64,000 bases of DNA from Undaria pinnatifida (Eukaryota; Sar; Phaeophyceae; Laminariales; Alariaceae). The stretch spans positions 2,016,001-2,080,000 of the forward strand of contig JABAKD010000011.1 in assembly GCA_012845835.1 (NCBI GenBank). The letters run 5' to 3'. Both the position numbers and the translations under genes were made by a program. Of the stretch, positions 51,580 to 62,971 are shown in pieces (positions within the stretch are counted from its first letter, which is position 1; every line of letters begins with the position of its first letter). Below the pieces are notes generated by a model. That model worked only from the letters and a program-made list of their open reading frames with translations, did not search any database and had not been told where the DNA came from.

Positions 51580-53290
51580 ATGTACACGCCAAACCCTCGC
51601 AAACTGGCGCGTGAAGGATAGCTTCTATTTGCTGATGTTGGTGATACATGCTAGTATCCACACGCCCCCTCTTCAGTGCCTGCAGGTGTTCAGCAAGCTG
51701 CGTGCGGTGGCGGAAACATCTTCGCCACCGCACGTAGCTTTCTGGGTACCCACAGTCGCTATGGAGGGGGCGTGCGGGTAGTTGTATGTACCGCTGATGT
51801 TAGCGCACAGCAGGTATCCTGCATGCGTTAGTTCGCTGGAATGTAGTGCGCTTTCCTAACTCCCGCGAACCAGCGCGTGCAGGACAGCTGCTACCTGGTA
51901 TGCGCTAACGCTGGCGGCATTGCTAGTGTCCACACACCCCTTCAATGCCTGCAAGTGTTTAGCAAGCTACGTGTGGTGGCAGAGACATCTCCGCCACTGC
52001 ACGTAGCTTTCGGGACACCCACAGGTACTGTGGAAGGAACGTGTGGGTACTAGAACGTACCACCAACGTTAGCGCGTAGCAGATGTCTTACACGCGCCGG
52101 TTCGCTGGGATTAAGTGCGCCGGCCAACCCCCCGTGAACCAGCGCGTGCAGGATATCTGCTATGCGCTATTATTGATGGCACAGGTTGTGTCCACACGCC
52201 CCCTCTTCAATGCCCACACAGTCGTTCAGTAAGCTACTTGCGACGGAGACATCTCCGCCGCCGCACGTGGCTTTCAAGTCACCTTCGGGCACTGCGTAAG
52301 GAGCGTGTGGGCACTAGCATGTACCGCAGACATTGGCGTATAGCACATATTCTGCACTGGCTCGCTGATATTTAGTGCGCCGGCCATACCCCCGCGATTC
52401 AGCGCGTGCAGGATACCTTGCAGCTATTATACGCTCGTGATGGTGGTATCTGCGAGCATTTACACGCGCGTTTTATAGTACCTGCAGGCAATCAGCTGTA
52501 CGCGGATGGAGGAGACCGAACCTCCACGAACCAACGCGTGAAGGATAACGTCGTGATAGCGGTACCTGCGGCGTCTCCGTTGCCGCGTGCAGCTTGCTGA
52601 ACATCTGCAGATACTATGGTGGGGGTGTGGACATTCGAAGGTGCCGCCATCAGTATCAGCGTCCCCGCCACCGCACGTAGCTTGTTGGATGCGTGCAAGC
52701 ACTGCGAAAGGAGCGAGTCGACACTATCAAGCGCCGTCACCAGCAGCGCGTAGCAGATGTCCTGCACGCTATGGTCCGCTGCGTTTTGGTGCGCAGGCTA
52801 ATGCCCCTGGAACCCGTGCGTGCAAAATAATTTCCATACTCTGCTGATGGTGGTAGCTGATAGTGTCGACACGCTCCCTACACAGTGATTGAAGATATTC
52901 AGCTAGCTGTGTATGGTGGGGAAACCAAATCGCCGCGAACCGATGCATGCAGGATTGCTCTTATGCGCTGCTGATAGTGATGTTTGTGGCGTCTCTGCCA
53001 CCAAATGCAGCATGCCGATACCTGCACTAGTTGAGGGGGCGTGTGGGCACTTGCAGCTGCCGCCATCAGCAGCGCATAGCAGTTGCCCTGCGCATGTTGG
53101 TTCGCTAGGATTTAGTGCGCCAGCCAACCCCCGGTGAATCACCACGTGCCGGTCATCTGCTATTCGCTGGCGGTGGCGGTACAAGCGAGTGTCCACACGC
53201 CATCTTCAAAGAACCTACAAGTGCTCAGCGAGTTGTCCGCGATGGCGGAGACACACGCCCCTTGATTGCTCCCAAGCTCACGGAGCGTGT
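51580..53290. repeat. Intronic satellite, ~8 units of 130-280 bp
   Basis: The recurring order is CGAACCAGCGCGTGCAGGA, CTGCTAC.TGCTGATG, TCCACACGCCCCCTCTTCA, a hairpin GTGGCGG...CCGCCACCGCAC, and GGAGCGTGTGGG. The hairpin of the first unit has an 11 bp perfect stem around GAAACATCTT. The array fills the intron between exons 51192-51461 and 53451-54347. Confidence 0.8.
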
Positions 53291-53450
53291 CGTCGGAGCA
53301 CGCTCTTGATGCCTCTCCCTGAAAATCTTGGTGGTGCTGTCATGTTAGCCTTGCCCCTTACGTTATATTGTGTCCTGTCCTACCGACTCTTTCAAGCCGC
53401 CTCCCTCCCGTGTACCATCTTTTCCGCTCTCTCGCTGAATGGCCGTGCAG

Positions 53451-54347
53451 TCAGAACTGTCCTCGCAGGCGATTGTTTTGGCTCAGAAAGACTCCGCGTT
53501 AAGACGAGCTTCGGCGTGCCACCACCGTGAGCTTGAAGACTCCCAAAAGCGAGAGACAAGGCTGGAGGAGAGGGTCGAGACGCTGGAGCGCTTGCAAGAG
53601 ACGGCCCGCCGCACCGTGCTAGACCGAGAAAAACGCCTCCGGGAATTAGAGGAAGGTGTCAGTACGCCCAGCACGCAAACTCCCGCAAACGAAAACCCCC
53701 ATGAAACGGGAACCGAGCCAGGCGGAGGAAGCCGTGAGTCGGAAACGGAACCAGCAGCGTGTTCTATTAATAGCAGAACGGGAGAAAGAGAGTCGAAAAT
53801 TTGTCGCGATGGCAGTGCAGAGGGGCAGCTGGTTGTCACCGCACGCAGCAATGAGAAGGGCCTGGAAGACTTTATCGGCGCCCAGGAATGGTGGCTGCAC
53901 CTCGCCGCGGCCGTTAAACGGCGAGGAGGACACCTGAAATCGTGGGAAGGAGAAGATGCCACGTCGCACAACGGGGGTGGGCACGGCGGTGTGGAGGGGA
54001 AGAGTGAGATACGGGGTCTCCGCAGATTGCTAGGGGAACAGGGACTGGAGGTGGTGGCCCTACGCCAAAGACTGTTGAAAGCGGACGTGGACGCTAGAGC
54101 CAAGGCGCGCGAGGGGGAGCAGCGCGCCATGGAGAATAACAGGCGGAGAGTGAAGGCGGAGTGTTCCCTGAAAACGCAGAAATTGGCGAATAATGCGCGT
54201 GTGGCCGAGTTGGAGAAACAGATGGCGGCCCTCAGCGTCCAAGGTGCTGTGGGCGCCGCGCTCGCAGCTGCTCGTGAGGAAATATCGGCGCTGAAGTTAG
54301 CTGTGATACGAGCCGAAGGCGATGCAAGGCTGCACGCGCAGCTGCTG
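53451..54347 (+). CDS. Large coiled-coil protein, gene B exon 4
   Basis: 299 codons, phase 0 both ends (GGCCGTGCAG|TCA ... CTGCTG|GTGAAC). Two heptad-rich blocks frame a charged linker. The first includes ELEDSQKRETRLEERVETLE and TVLDREKRLRELEEG. The second includes EIRGLRRLLGEQGLEVVALR and KTQKLANNARVAELEKQMAA. No start codon is needed: the upstream MAVQ is intron and the frame past 54347 hits a stop soon after the donor. The minus-strand 215-codon frame over the same DNA is a shadow rich in serine. Confidence 0.75.
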
Positions 54348-54693
54348 GTGAACTCAACGCTAACGCTGCGTAACTTGAAGTTCCTTATTTTTTAAGTTCG
54401 ATATTTTCGTTTGTGGCGATCTTTTTAGTTGTAATTTTGTGCATGAACCTCGCGAAAACTCCGATGACCAGATGTGATACGCTTCAAAGAAAATATGCGG
54501 CTTCGTCGTCTTGCAAACTCCTGAATGCTGTACATAGTGTACATAGTACAGCCTACTTCTAACGCTAACCGGTATAGCCTGAGAAAAATGTCTCAGTTTG
54601 TAATGCGTTATTTTTGACGGAAACGGACGTTTTCGCCATAACCCGGCCTGTGATTGCTGATGGAGACGGAACCTGTCACTCCCACCACCCCAG

Positions 54694-54867
54694 GAAGATG
54701 AGAGAAAACGATCAATCGCGGCCTTGTCAAGAGCGGAAGACCTGCAGGGCGAGATGGACAAGCTCGCCGTCGGGGAAACGCTTCGAGGTGTCTCCGGAAA
54801 CGTGAGCGCGTCGACCTTAATCGACCACTTTGCGGGGACGCTGATCAGACAGTCCCATCGGGTTGAG
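54694..54867 (+). CDS. Large coiled-coil protein, gene B exon 5
   Basis: Fifty-eight codons found by splice sites (CACCACCCCAG|GAA ... GTTGAG|GTGAGC), phase 0. It reads EDERKRSIAALSRAEDLQGE, MDKLAVGETLRGVSGNVSAS and TLIDHFAGTLIRQSHRVE. It is short and would be missed as a lone frame, but joins both neighbours in frame. Confidence 0.65.
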
Positions 54868-55418
54868 GTGAGCTAGTTGTTGTAGGAAGGACACGTGTCA
54901 ACATTCCGGGCATGGCAACGTAAAACAGGCATTGCCCTAACGTGCCAACTTTCCAACATGGCAACCTAAAGAAAAATTGTACCATGGTGAATGTTCTCAG
55001 TCGTTTGTTTACGAGATGGTTTATCGAGTTGTCGATAACGATGTGTGGTAAAACTTTACACGTACTTTGCATCCAAACCGCCACGGGTTGGAGAGCGCGT
55101 GCTTGTTATCTTGACATTACACCGCTCCTGCTACCCAGCGACATCAGCACACCCAGTTTCCGTCCTGATTACTCATCGTGTTGTAAAATCAAACGTGCGT
55201 TGCATCCAAACCGTGATGGTTTGGAGTGTGTGTTTGTTATCTTGACTTTACACCGCTTTTCTACCCGGCGAACGAAGCACGCCCAGTGTCCGTCCTTGTT
55301 ATTCATCGTAGAGTATACAAGCTATGTATGTGTACATTCGCCAAGCGTGGCGACTACTGGGCTGCCTTTTATAACATCAAGCTCTATGACCCCGCCATAT
55401 GCGGAATTACCACGGCAG
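54868..55418. repeat. Gene B intron with ~120 bp tandem repeat
   Basis: TTGCATCCAAACCG, GTTGGAGAGCGCGTGCTTGT/GTTTGGAGTGTGTGTTTGT, TATCTTGAC.TTACACCGCT and CAGT.TCCGTCC recur at about 55065-55185 and 55195-55310. The long frame that runs through it into the next exon is accidental. Confidence 0.7.
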
Positions 55419-55654
55419 GGTCTGGAGGCGAAAGTTCGCGGCATGCGAACCCGGTGCGCCCGCTTGGCTCGCCTAGCCGGTGGCGATCCCGCCGCTGTTT
55501 TCCCCGACACCGTCCCCCGTGGCGTGGATGGAACCGCAATGGAGGGCGAGAAGTGTGAAGAGAAAAACGACGAGTGGGCCGAGGCAGGGGTACAGGAAGC
55601 AGCGGCGGCTATGGCAGCTGGTCGACGGCGAGCTCTCGAGGAGGAAGTGGAGAG
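55419..55654 (+). CDS. Large coiled-coil protein, gene B exon 6
   Basis: Starts GLEAKVRGMRTRCARLARLA after CCACGGCAG; ends RRRALEEEVE plus AG (phase 2) at GAGAG|GTTAGG. The split codon AG+C gives serine at the next exon. A charged glutamate-rich middle (MEGEKCEEKNDEWAEAG) separates two helical parts. Confidence 0.65.
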
Positions 55655-56086
55655 GTTAGGGCATGCGGAGAATCGGCGTTGCTGTTGACGATGCCGTATT
55701 TTGTCCTTCCCTGTAGTGACGCTCGTGCAGTACCAACGGGGCGGGCGGTATTCTTAAGGGCGTCTTAATTTCTACCGTAGGATGTTCAGACTGGGTGCAT
55801 GAGAGTGGTACGGTACGGTGTGTACTAAAACAGACACCAGTAGCACGGTGGTTCTTCTGTTTATAGCGTTTTTGTGCGTCAAATATCGATAAACGCACAA
55901 GAGGCTTCCGCGGGCCAACTGCATGATGGCGGCAACAACCTGAGTCGGACAACCTTGTAGTGTGGCATGTCCAACCACCCGTTCATTGGTGAAAGAGATA
56001 ATGCCACTCTTTCGATCTAACCGCCCCGTCGCCTCGCCTCTGGTACATCTGCTGGGCTCGTTCTGCCAACGTACGCTCCTTTACAG

Positions 56087-57040
56087 CTTAAGGAAGGACG
56101 TGCTTAAAGAGCGTCGACGTGCCGACGCCGGCCAGCGTGATGCGGTGAACAAACTTCGCCGCCGCTCCCTCGCCAATGCCGGAAACGGAACCCATCATGA
56201 CGCCGACGCGGCCGCGCTGCGCCGAAAACTGGTCCTTGCGTCCAGCGAGATCGAGGCCTTGCGCACAAACACCAAGGACCTTCGCAGGCAGGTTCAATCC
56301 GGATACTGGATGTGGAAGGCTCGTGACACGGGTACAGACGAGCGCGGCGACGGCGGAAGTGGCGGTGCGGGTGGAGGAAAAGCAGGTTTTTCGGACGGTA
56401 GTTCTGACGCACGCGAGGTATCGTCGATGCTTAGGGAGGTCCGGATCACGGCTGTTGACTGCGGGGAAGGAGGTGGTGGTGGCGACGCGAGTGCTTCCGT
56501 CGAGGTAGCTCGACTTAGCTCGCTCCTTGCGGAGAAAAGCGCACAGGTGAGCGTCCTGACCTCTACTGTTGAGGCACTTCAGTCCTCAACTTCCTTTGTG
56601 TTGTCGCCGGCGAAAGACGGGGACGGTGGTATCGGAGGCAACGCTAATCCGCATGTGGAGACAGTACGGACGAGGAACGGAGAAAATGGGATTTTCTCGA
56701 AGTCCCAGACAGACAGCGCCGCCGATGTAGATGGTGGGGTGGGCATTCTCAACCATATCGGCGCACAGGGGCTAGCGCGACACTGCGTAGCGCTTGCGGT
56801 ACGACTGACGTCCGCAACTGCTCGCGAAGGGGCGGCTGAAAGGCGGGCAGATCGACTTGCCGCCGAAATGGAGGGGCGAGAGAGGAACATTAGAGCGGCG
56901 GCGGTCGTTGAGGCCGACCTGTCCAGGCGCAACCGCGCGCTAGAGAAAGACATTCGGATGACGGCGGAAGCGTTGCACGGAGTGCGCGCGGAAAGTTCTG
57001 CTCGGCTTCAAGATGCGGCAGAGGAAGCATCGCAATTGAG
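56087..57040 (+). CDS. Large coiled-coil protein, gene B exon 7
   Basis: About 318 codons; acceptor CTCCTTTACAG, donor TTGAG|GTGAGT (phase 2 at both junctions). It contains LRKDVLKERRRADAGQRDAV, a glycine/serine linker, VARLSSLLAEKSAQVSVLTS, and GLARHCVALAVRLTSATARE followed by long heptads to EEASQL. The segment from AQVSVL..TVEALQ to the H.V.L...L..A block resembles, in order and spacing, the CEP290 stretch where EVESLR...L is followed by LHQHNVSLQLSEAT. Suggestive, not proof. Confidence 0.75.
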
Positions 57041-57247
57041 GTGAGTTTTTGGTTAGCGGTAGGGTTGTTTTGTTGATGCGCCGTCGAGGGACGATAGTAC
57101 ATTTTTTCGGAACTGTTACCTTAGTGTTTGGAGACTCGTCGAGTAAACGACTGGCGACCTGTGTGTCATCTACTGTTTGTGCTTCGAATGTTCATGTCAT
57201 CTGCAAACCTTCTCAACGTTTGGTTTCTGTCACGCCACTCCGTCCAG

Positions 57248-58322
57248 GAGCGCCCTTAGAGCCGCGGAGCTCGGAGCCGATGACGCTCAGCAAAAACTGG
57301 CATCTGCTCGAGCCGAGGTGCAAGCGCTTGCTGCCGAGCTACAAACGTCTCGCGAACGATACCGCGACGATGTCGCACGACTTTCTAAAGAACATGACTC
57401 GAGTATCAAGGAATGCGCTGATCGCTTGTTCGTCGGTGAACCCCCTCTCCAATCGCGCGGTCCGGTTTTGGGAGGAGGGAGAGGGGCTGAAAGCAAAACC
57501 ACCCTCGTGTCGCCAGTGGCCTCTGCAATCGCCGAGCTTGCGGAGCAATGGCGCTCTTGGGTTGCGACGGAAGACGGAAAACTCCGCCACCGACGAAGGT
57601 CAGCCTCCAGGCACCGCCCGGAAGATAAGACTGATGGTGGCCTTGGCGACGGAGGAAGCGACGAGCAACAGCTGTTTGTGACGACGTTCTTACGGGAGAC
57701 AGCGACGCGCCTTGACGCAGAGTGCTTCCGTGCGGTACGCCATGCGCGCGCTCTAGAGTGGGATTTACGAGGTGCGCGGCAAGAAGCTCTCGACGCTACG
57801 ATGGCATTGGAAGAAGTTCGGACAGAGGCCGCCCGCCTGTCCGCGCGAACGGAGGTGGCGGAGGCCGTAGTAACCGCCGCGTCTTTCACTGTAACCCCGC
57901 CAGCAAGAAAGTATTCTGCCTTGCCCGCCGAGCCCGCTGCAAGTTCCTTACCTGATAGTAGTGGGGATGTATTAAGGTTTGGTTTCAGCGGCGTCGATAG
58001 CGGCGGTGGCGGGGGCTGGGCGTGTCGCGGGAAATACACGGTTGCCGCGGTTTCTCTCCTAGAAAAGCGATTGGCGGCTGCTCTGGAAGATCTGGTTTCG
58101 TCGAAGGCGGCGACGTCGGCGGCGAAGGCAGGGGAGGCGGCGGCGATTGCTTGGGCGGAGGCGGCAGAGATCAAAGCGACGAGTGCTCAGGCGGCCGCGG
58201 ATGTACTCTCCGATGAGTTGGAGCGGCACAAATCGTCGGTGTCAAATCGGATGGTGGCGGAGGCGACGGAGTGGAGGAGGGAGGTACGGAGCGAGCTCGG
58301 GCGATGGTGGCAGGACGACTTG
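57248..58322 (+). CDS. Large coiled-coil protein, gene B exon 8
   Basis: One base completes the arginine, then SALRAAELGADDAQQKLASA and LQTSRERYRDDVARLSKEHD, a long less regular middle, and LLEKRLAAALEDLVSSKAAT followed by an alanine-rich helix and ATEWRREVRSELGRWWQDDL. It ends phase 0 at TTG|GTGAGT. Acceptor CCACTCCGTCCAG. The antisense 295-codon frame over this exon is composition-driven. The EE..(R)..W..RE.(E/D)LE.(E/Q)L-like end recalls a CEP290 segment that precedes its C-terminal third. Confidence 0.75.
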
Positions 58323-58344
58323 GTGAGTGAATGTGGTGGATTTT

Positions 58345-58670
58345 AGTGCTGGTCGCTTGCGAGGTAGGCAAGTTGGTTTGCATGGTGAAAAGGGTGTGGA
58401 ACGCGTACGCAGGAGTTGGCAAGAGCGTAACCCACTCGAGCTATCTCCTACCGTAGTGGGGAAGGGTTGTACGTAACCCGCCGCGGCTCCACCTCTGTTC
58501 TTTTTACGGTCGCCTGCGAGGTAAGCCAGTTGGTTTGCATGGCGAAAAGGAAACCGAAATTGCAAAATGCGTACGCAGGAGTGAGCGAGAGTGTCACCCA
58601 CTCTGGGTATCTCCTGCTGTAGTGGGGGATGATCGCGTCTAACCCGCGGAGGCTCCACGTCCGTTCACTT
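58345..58670. repeat. ~155 bp tandem repeat, two units, in a gene B intron
   Basis: GCGAGGTAGGCAAGTTGGTT / GCGAGGTAAGCCAGTTGGTT, TTGCATGGTGAAAAGG, GCGTACGCAGGAGT and CTACCGTAGTGGGGA / CTGCTGTAGTGGGGG recur in the same order. The repeat starts ~25 bp after the donor. Confidence 0.8.
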
Positions 58671-58988
58671 TGTGATCGTCGAACATGCGTGATGCATGCT
58701 AAGGTGGGGGTGCACCCGTTTTTTCTGAGACTTCTCTTGTGAGGAGCTGTACCTATCACCCAAAACCTGGTTTTGAGAAACTCTGAACAAAAAATCCGAT
58801 GAACCCCTCCATGGTCTAGGTACATAACGAGTACGATCCTAAACCATGAACTTGCTTCCAACGACATTTGGGTAGTTGACCTGTCTGTCAGAAATATTTT
58901 GGCCAAGAAGTCTTACCCCAATCGTAGCAAAGGTCGTCGTGATACTCGTCTTTTACCTGTGCCCCATACCTCACTCTGCCGCTTGCAG

Positions 58989-59522
58989 ATGTCCTTGCAC
59001 AACGGCGTGGCGCTCGATTGGGGAAGTGCGGGGGCGGCGGACGAAGCCGCGGCGGTCTGGACCACTCGCAGTGGGGTGACTCCAGCAGCACCTCGATTTT
59101 TCCGCGGAGTAAACAGTTTCAGCGGTGACCTTTGCGCGAAGGAAGACCCCGTCAACGAGGGTATTTCGGGTAAAGGGGCGATGGCTCAGGCGCTTATCGC
59201 CGGGCGTGTGGAACAGGCGATCCTCGAAGATCGTGTCAAGGTTGGCGACCATCGCTTGGCGCAGGTCCGCGGGGAAGCGCTCCATCTTCGGGCTATTCTC
59301 GAACGCTGGCATGGAGACTTCGTGGTGCCGGCTATGCAGAAGCGGTGTCGGAGATCGGAAGACGCCGATGCCCGGAAAGGAGCGGTGGAAGGGAAGGATC
59401 TGCTGGAGAGAAAACTATTGTCGGTGACGGCCGACTTGCTCGGTGTCCGTGAAGAAGCTGCCGGACTGCGTGGCGAGATTGTGGCTCTGCAAGTGTTGGT
59501 TGCTAGGTTGCGTGAGGACGAG
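58989..59522 (+). CDS. Large coiled-coil protein, gene B exon 9
   Basis: 178 codons, phase 0 (CCGCTTGCAG|ATG ... GACGAG|GTGCGT). It starts MSLHNGVALDWGSAGAADEA; the methionine is internal. It ends with strong heptads: KDLLERKLLSVTADLLGVRE and EIVALQVLVARLREDE. The middle (RVEQAILEDRVKVGDHRLAQ, LHLRAILERWHGDFVVPAMQ) is helical with aromatic residues. Confidence 0.7.
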
Positions 59523-60256
59523 GTGCGTGATGACAGGCAACGTTTTGTAGCCGCTGTGACCTTCGGGGTGATAAAGTGCTGCGTTTTTTTTCAACTCTTT
59601 TAGAAATTCAACACTCATCCCACACCACTTCCACTTCAGCTATTCCCAAAAACGTGTGTGCATTTTTTAAAAGGCTTAAGGATGTGCGTGTACAACAGCT
59701 GGGACGTTATGTGCAGTTCCACGCTCGCCCACACGTAATTCGTTTAACATCTTTGCTGATGCCGGCTTGTGTTCTCTACCCTTAATGTGCCTCGTCTAAG
59801 GCACAGGCGCGTTACAGCAGGTACGAAACACATGCATGGTTGAGTAACGCGGACGTTACACGAAAAGTCGTTGTCAAAAATCAACGATTGAAACGTTTCA
59901 ACATGTCTTTCTACCTAAAAAACGCCCGCAACGAACCTTGTCTACGTAGTGCTGAAATAACAATTGCCGTCACCAAACTCAGCGATGCTGTTTTATTGGG
60001 GGGGTGAGTTGGCTGACTGTAAGTCGCCGAATAGATAGCAGTTGGTTGGGTATTGAAGTTAGTTGCGTGCAGTAATTTGCCGAGTTCTGCGTCTGGCGCG
60101 CTTCTGGGGTTCACGAATACATACTAAGGTAAGTAAGTTGGCCTTTACTCCGCCACTGAGCTATTAATAAGAACTAGTCGTGGAGTTCCACCAACTTGTT
60201 GCCCTACTGTTTATGCTCTGCGAACCATCTGGCCGCTCGTCTGGGTGGGAGAGCAG
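59523..60256 (+). other. Gene B intron without clear repeats
   Basis: Holds a G run at 59998 and, near 60005-60210, AGTCG-containing sequence (GACTGTAAGTCGCCG ... AACTAGTCGTGGAG) that recalls the ends of the candidate hAT-like element at 49.3 kb. Too degraded to call. Confidence 0.45.
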
Positions 60257-60772
60257 AATGAGGCCCGAGAAGCAGCCGGACGCCGGGTTGAGTCCGCGCG
60301 AGAAACAGTGCGACGCAGGGCCGAGGGAGACCTGCGCGACGCGGCGGAAAGGCTAGTTGAAGAACGACAGACTTTCAAAATGCAACTTGGAGCCGCCCAC
60401 GCTGACATTCTGCGGCTCGAAGCGGACACAGCCAAACTGGAGCGTCAAAACCGAGAAATGGCGCTGGGGAGGGCTGAGGACGGCCTGTTAGATTGGCGGA
60501 ATAGACCGGAAGGAACGCGGGGGGGGAAAGGAGGTGCTGAGCCAAGTGCGGGTGGAATGATCGGTGAAAACAGTCACGAGTCTGCGGGCGTGCGACAATG
60601 TCTGGGCGATGTGGAGGGTTTATCTGGGGGGGATGAGAGGGAGCGAGTGCTGCGGGAGGTTGAAGAAGAGAGAGAGGCACTGCGACGGATGTGTAACGGT
60701 TTGGCGGTCGATCTGAAGGCGGCGGTAGAGGCGAGAGCGGGTGCAGAAGACGACCGTGAGGCCCTTGTGCAG
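60257..60772 (+). CDS. Large coiled-coil protein, gene B exon 10
   Basis: 172 codons, phase 0 (GGGAGAGCAG|AAT ... GTGCAG|GTGATT). Two coiled-coil blocks: NEAREAAGRRVESARETVRR through EADTAKLERQNREMALG, and ERVLREVEEEREALRRMCNG through AEDDREALVQ, with a glycine/serine linker between. Confidence 0.75.
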
Positions 60773-61509
60773 GTGATTTTTCATTGTTTTCGCTGGAGTT
60801 TTTGCTCCTTATGTGGTGCTTGCGTGGGCAGAATGACGTTGTGTGGGGTTTGAGTGGGCAGAAAGGAAATTGTGTGGTGCTTGTGTGGGCAGCAACGATG
60901 GTCATTGCTGTGTCGACAAGTTGATGTGCGAAATGTCTGGAGAGCAGCCGTGTCTGTTCTGCGATGGCGCTTTTATCGCGAATGCTACGATGAAGTGTTT
61001 AACCTATAATTTTCTTCGGTGGGCATCTAATCGAACGACACTGTCCGCCGTAATTGGCGATTAAACATCGTCCCGGCATTTGAATATAAACCGTGGCCGA
61101 CGCGGTTCCTATCCAAGGCGAACCGTGGCCCCCGCGTCAAAACAGAAGATCACTTTTTTCTGTCCGGTTTTCCCTCCTGTTATTGGTCGAATATATTGAT
61201 GCAAGACGCGATCAACGAAGCTCGTCGGGCAACTGAAAAATCGACTGAGTTGTCCTCAAGCGAACCACGAGTGCTGTGGGTTTCCACTTCCATTCACTGT
61301 AAAGTACCGGACGTTTGCGCTAGCCCATCCAAGGCGCGACAACCCGGAAAAGCCACAGAAGCCATGATGGCACGCAATGCCAGCAATTTTCTTTACAACG
61401 GTTCGCTTCCTTCCTCGTGTGCCCTCGTGATACCGTTTCCAAATAACGAGGGAGAGGGTTCACGGCGCCTGACGCGCCGCACCCGTCGTCGTTTCCTCCC
61501 TACCCGCAG
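60773..61509 (+). other. Gene B intron
   Basis: Begins with a short near-tandem phrase (GTGTGGTGCTTGTGTGGGCAG) and contains no recognised element. Confidence 0.5.
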
Positions 61510-61731
61510 GAGGCAGCAAAGGCTGACGCACAAGCGAAGATTGCAGGTCTTGCGCGAGAAAACCAGGAGACGGCGCTTAAGGATCTGGGGCGTTTATTGG
61601 CTGTCGCGAGGGAAGCAGCGACGGAGGACGGCATGGATCAGACGGGGACCGGGGATCGCCCGCTCGACGCCGCCGCGCTGTCCTCGTGGGACCCTCCTAA
61701 AGAAGAGGCCCAGCGGTTTGCGCGCTTCATG
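61510..61731 (+). CDS. Large coiled-coil protein, gene B exon 11
   Basis: Seventy-four codons found by splice sites (CCTACCCGCAG|GAG ... TTCATG|GTGAGT), phase 0. It reads EAAKADAQAKIAGLARENQE, TALKDLGRLLAVAREAATED, then a non-helical linker and KEEAQRFARFM. In the overlapping frame this DNA gives an arginine-rich peptide, which I reject because only this frame joins both neighbours. Confidence 0.7.
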
Positions 61732-61888
61732 GTGAGTGGGCTGTCACCCCCTCCGTGTGTGACATATTTAAATATGGTACCAGATTTATCCGCATACGGC
61801 GGCTTACTACTGTCGCTGGATAGAATATCTGGGGTCTTTTTGTTTGTCGTCTTACCTGTCCTTCCTTGACTCGTCGGGTCTGCTTCAG

Positions 61889-62971
61889 GTTGCCGCCAAG
61901 GTGATGCAAGCCGATCTCTTGCGAAGATTGCAAGAAGCGGGTGCCAGCGAAGCCGACCTGCGGCACATGCTCCGTCGTAGGGACATCAGGATCGAGGAGC
62001 TCAAACGCGAGCAGGCAATGGCCGACCGTTTGGCCACGTCAACCAGCGGCATGCCGCGGTCAACCCTTGTTGACAGCTGCGCCGGAACGACGAATGCTCG
62101 GCAAACAGCTTACACGGTCGGTGCTATTGATGGCGGATTCGCAGCAGCGGATACGGATAAGGCAGGGTCGGCGGCAGAGCGAGCGGTGAAAGAAGTGGCC
62201 TTGGTCGCAGCAGTGAAACGACTCGAGCTGGAGTTGGCGGAGGCCGCAGCGCGAGGTGATGTAGGCGACGCCGCGGTCCGCAAGGCGGAGCGGCTTGCGC
62301 TCGAACTTTTTCCCGAGACAACGGTTGGCCACGGCGGGGGCGGGCGGAGGGGGTGCTGTCAGATGTGTGGCAGACTTCTTAACACGGAAAGGTGTGACAT
62401 GAGTCTTGCGGGATCCCAAGCGCGCGGGTTGTCGTTCTTGGTGCCCAGTACGGTTGTTGAGCGGAAGGCTGCTGGGGCTGAGAAAGAGGAAAATGGTGTT
62501 CAGAGTGTCGACGCCGCAGTGCAGACAATGCGCATCCCGTCTGCAGTCTGTAACAGCGCGATCGGCTGCGACACTAAATTCGACCATGCTGCGGTGGAAA
62601 GTGGCGATGGGAAGTTGGCCACCCGAGGTCCCGCGGTAGAGGCCCACGGGGATTATGGTCATGAGCGACCACCCACATCAGTTCAAACTGAGCATGGAAG
62701 AAAGGCTGAACATGGACACAAGGTCCCCGTTGTGTCCCATGGACTGAACACCGGTTTAAGATCAATTGAGGCCCACCTGGCGCGTTTGGAGGTCGTTGCT
62801 AGCTGCGGGTTTGCAAATGGAACGAATGTTGATGATAGCCGTGTTCAGTCGACTTCCCCCGGTGGAAAATCGGAGGCGATGGAATGGGCGTTGGCACAAG
62901 TCGTGCACGATTTGAGAACGCAAGTTTCTGGGCTACGCGACCAAGCGGAAGAGACAGCGGAGCTGTTAAAT
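61889..62971 (+). CDS. Large coiled-coil protein, gene B exon 12
   Basis: 361 codons, phase 0 (CTGCTTCAG|GTT ... TTAAAT|GTGAGA). It starts VAAKVMQADLLRRLQEAGAS, RHMLRRRDIRIEELKREQAM; then KRLELELAEAAARGDVGDAA; then a cysteine cluster CCQMCGRLLNTERC; then a long poorly structured region; and finally LAQVVHDLRTQVSGLRDQAE. The cysteine cluster (C-x2-C with a further C nine residues on) is unusual in a coiled-coil protein and could be a small metal site. Confidence 0.75.

Noticed and set aside
51580-53290. CRISPR-like direct repeats
   Set aside because: Repeat and spacer lengths are irregular, units are diverged, and the setting is a eukaryotic intron.
53483-54130. 215-codon minus-strand frame
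   Set aside because: It is the antisense of gene B exon 4; the serine-rich composition follows from the sense coding strand and there are no splice partners.
54942-55418. Upstream part of a 248-codon frame
   Set aside because: It runs through a tandem repeat and joins exon 6 only by chance; the acceptor at 55418 and phase agreement mark the real start.
57287-58174. 295-codon minus-strand frame
   Set aside because: Antisense shadow of gene B exon 8, for the same reasons.
61196-61735. 179-codon arginine-rich frame
   Set aside because: It overlaps exon 11 in another frame; only the EAAKADAQ frame joins exons 10 and 12 in phase.
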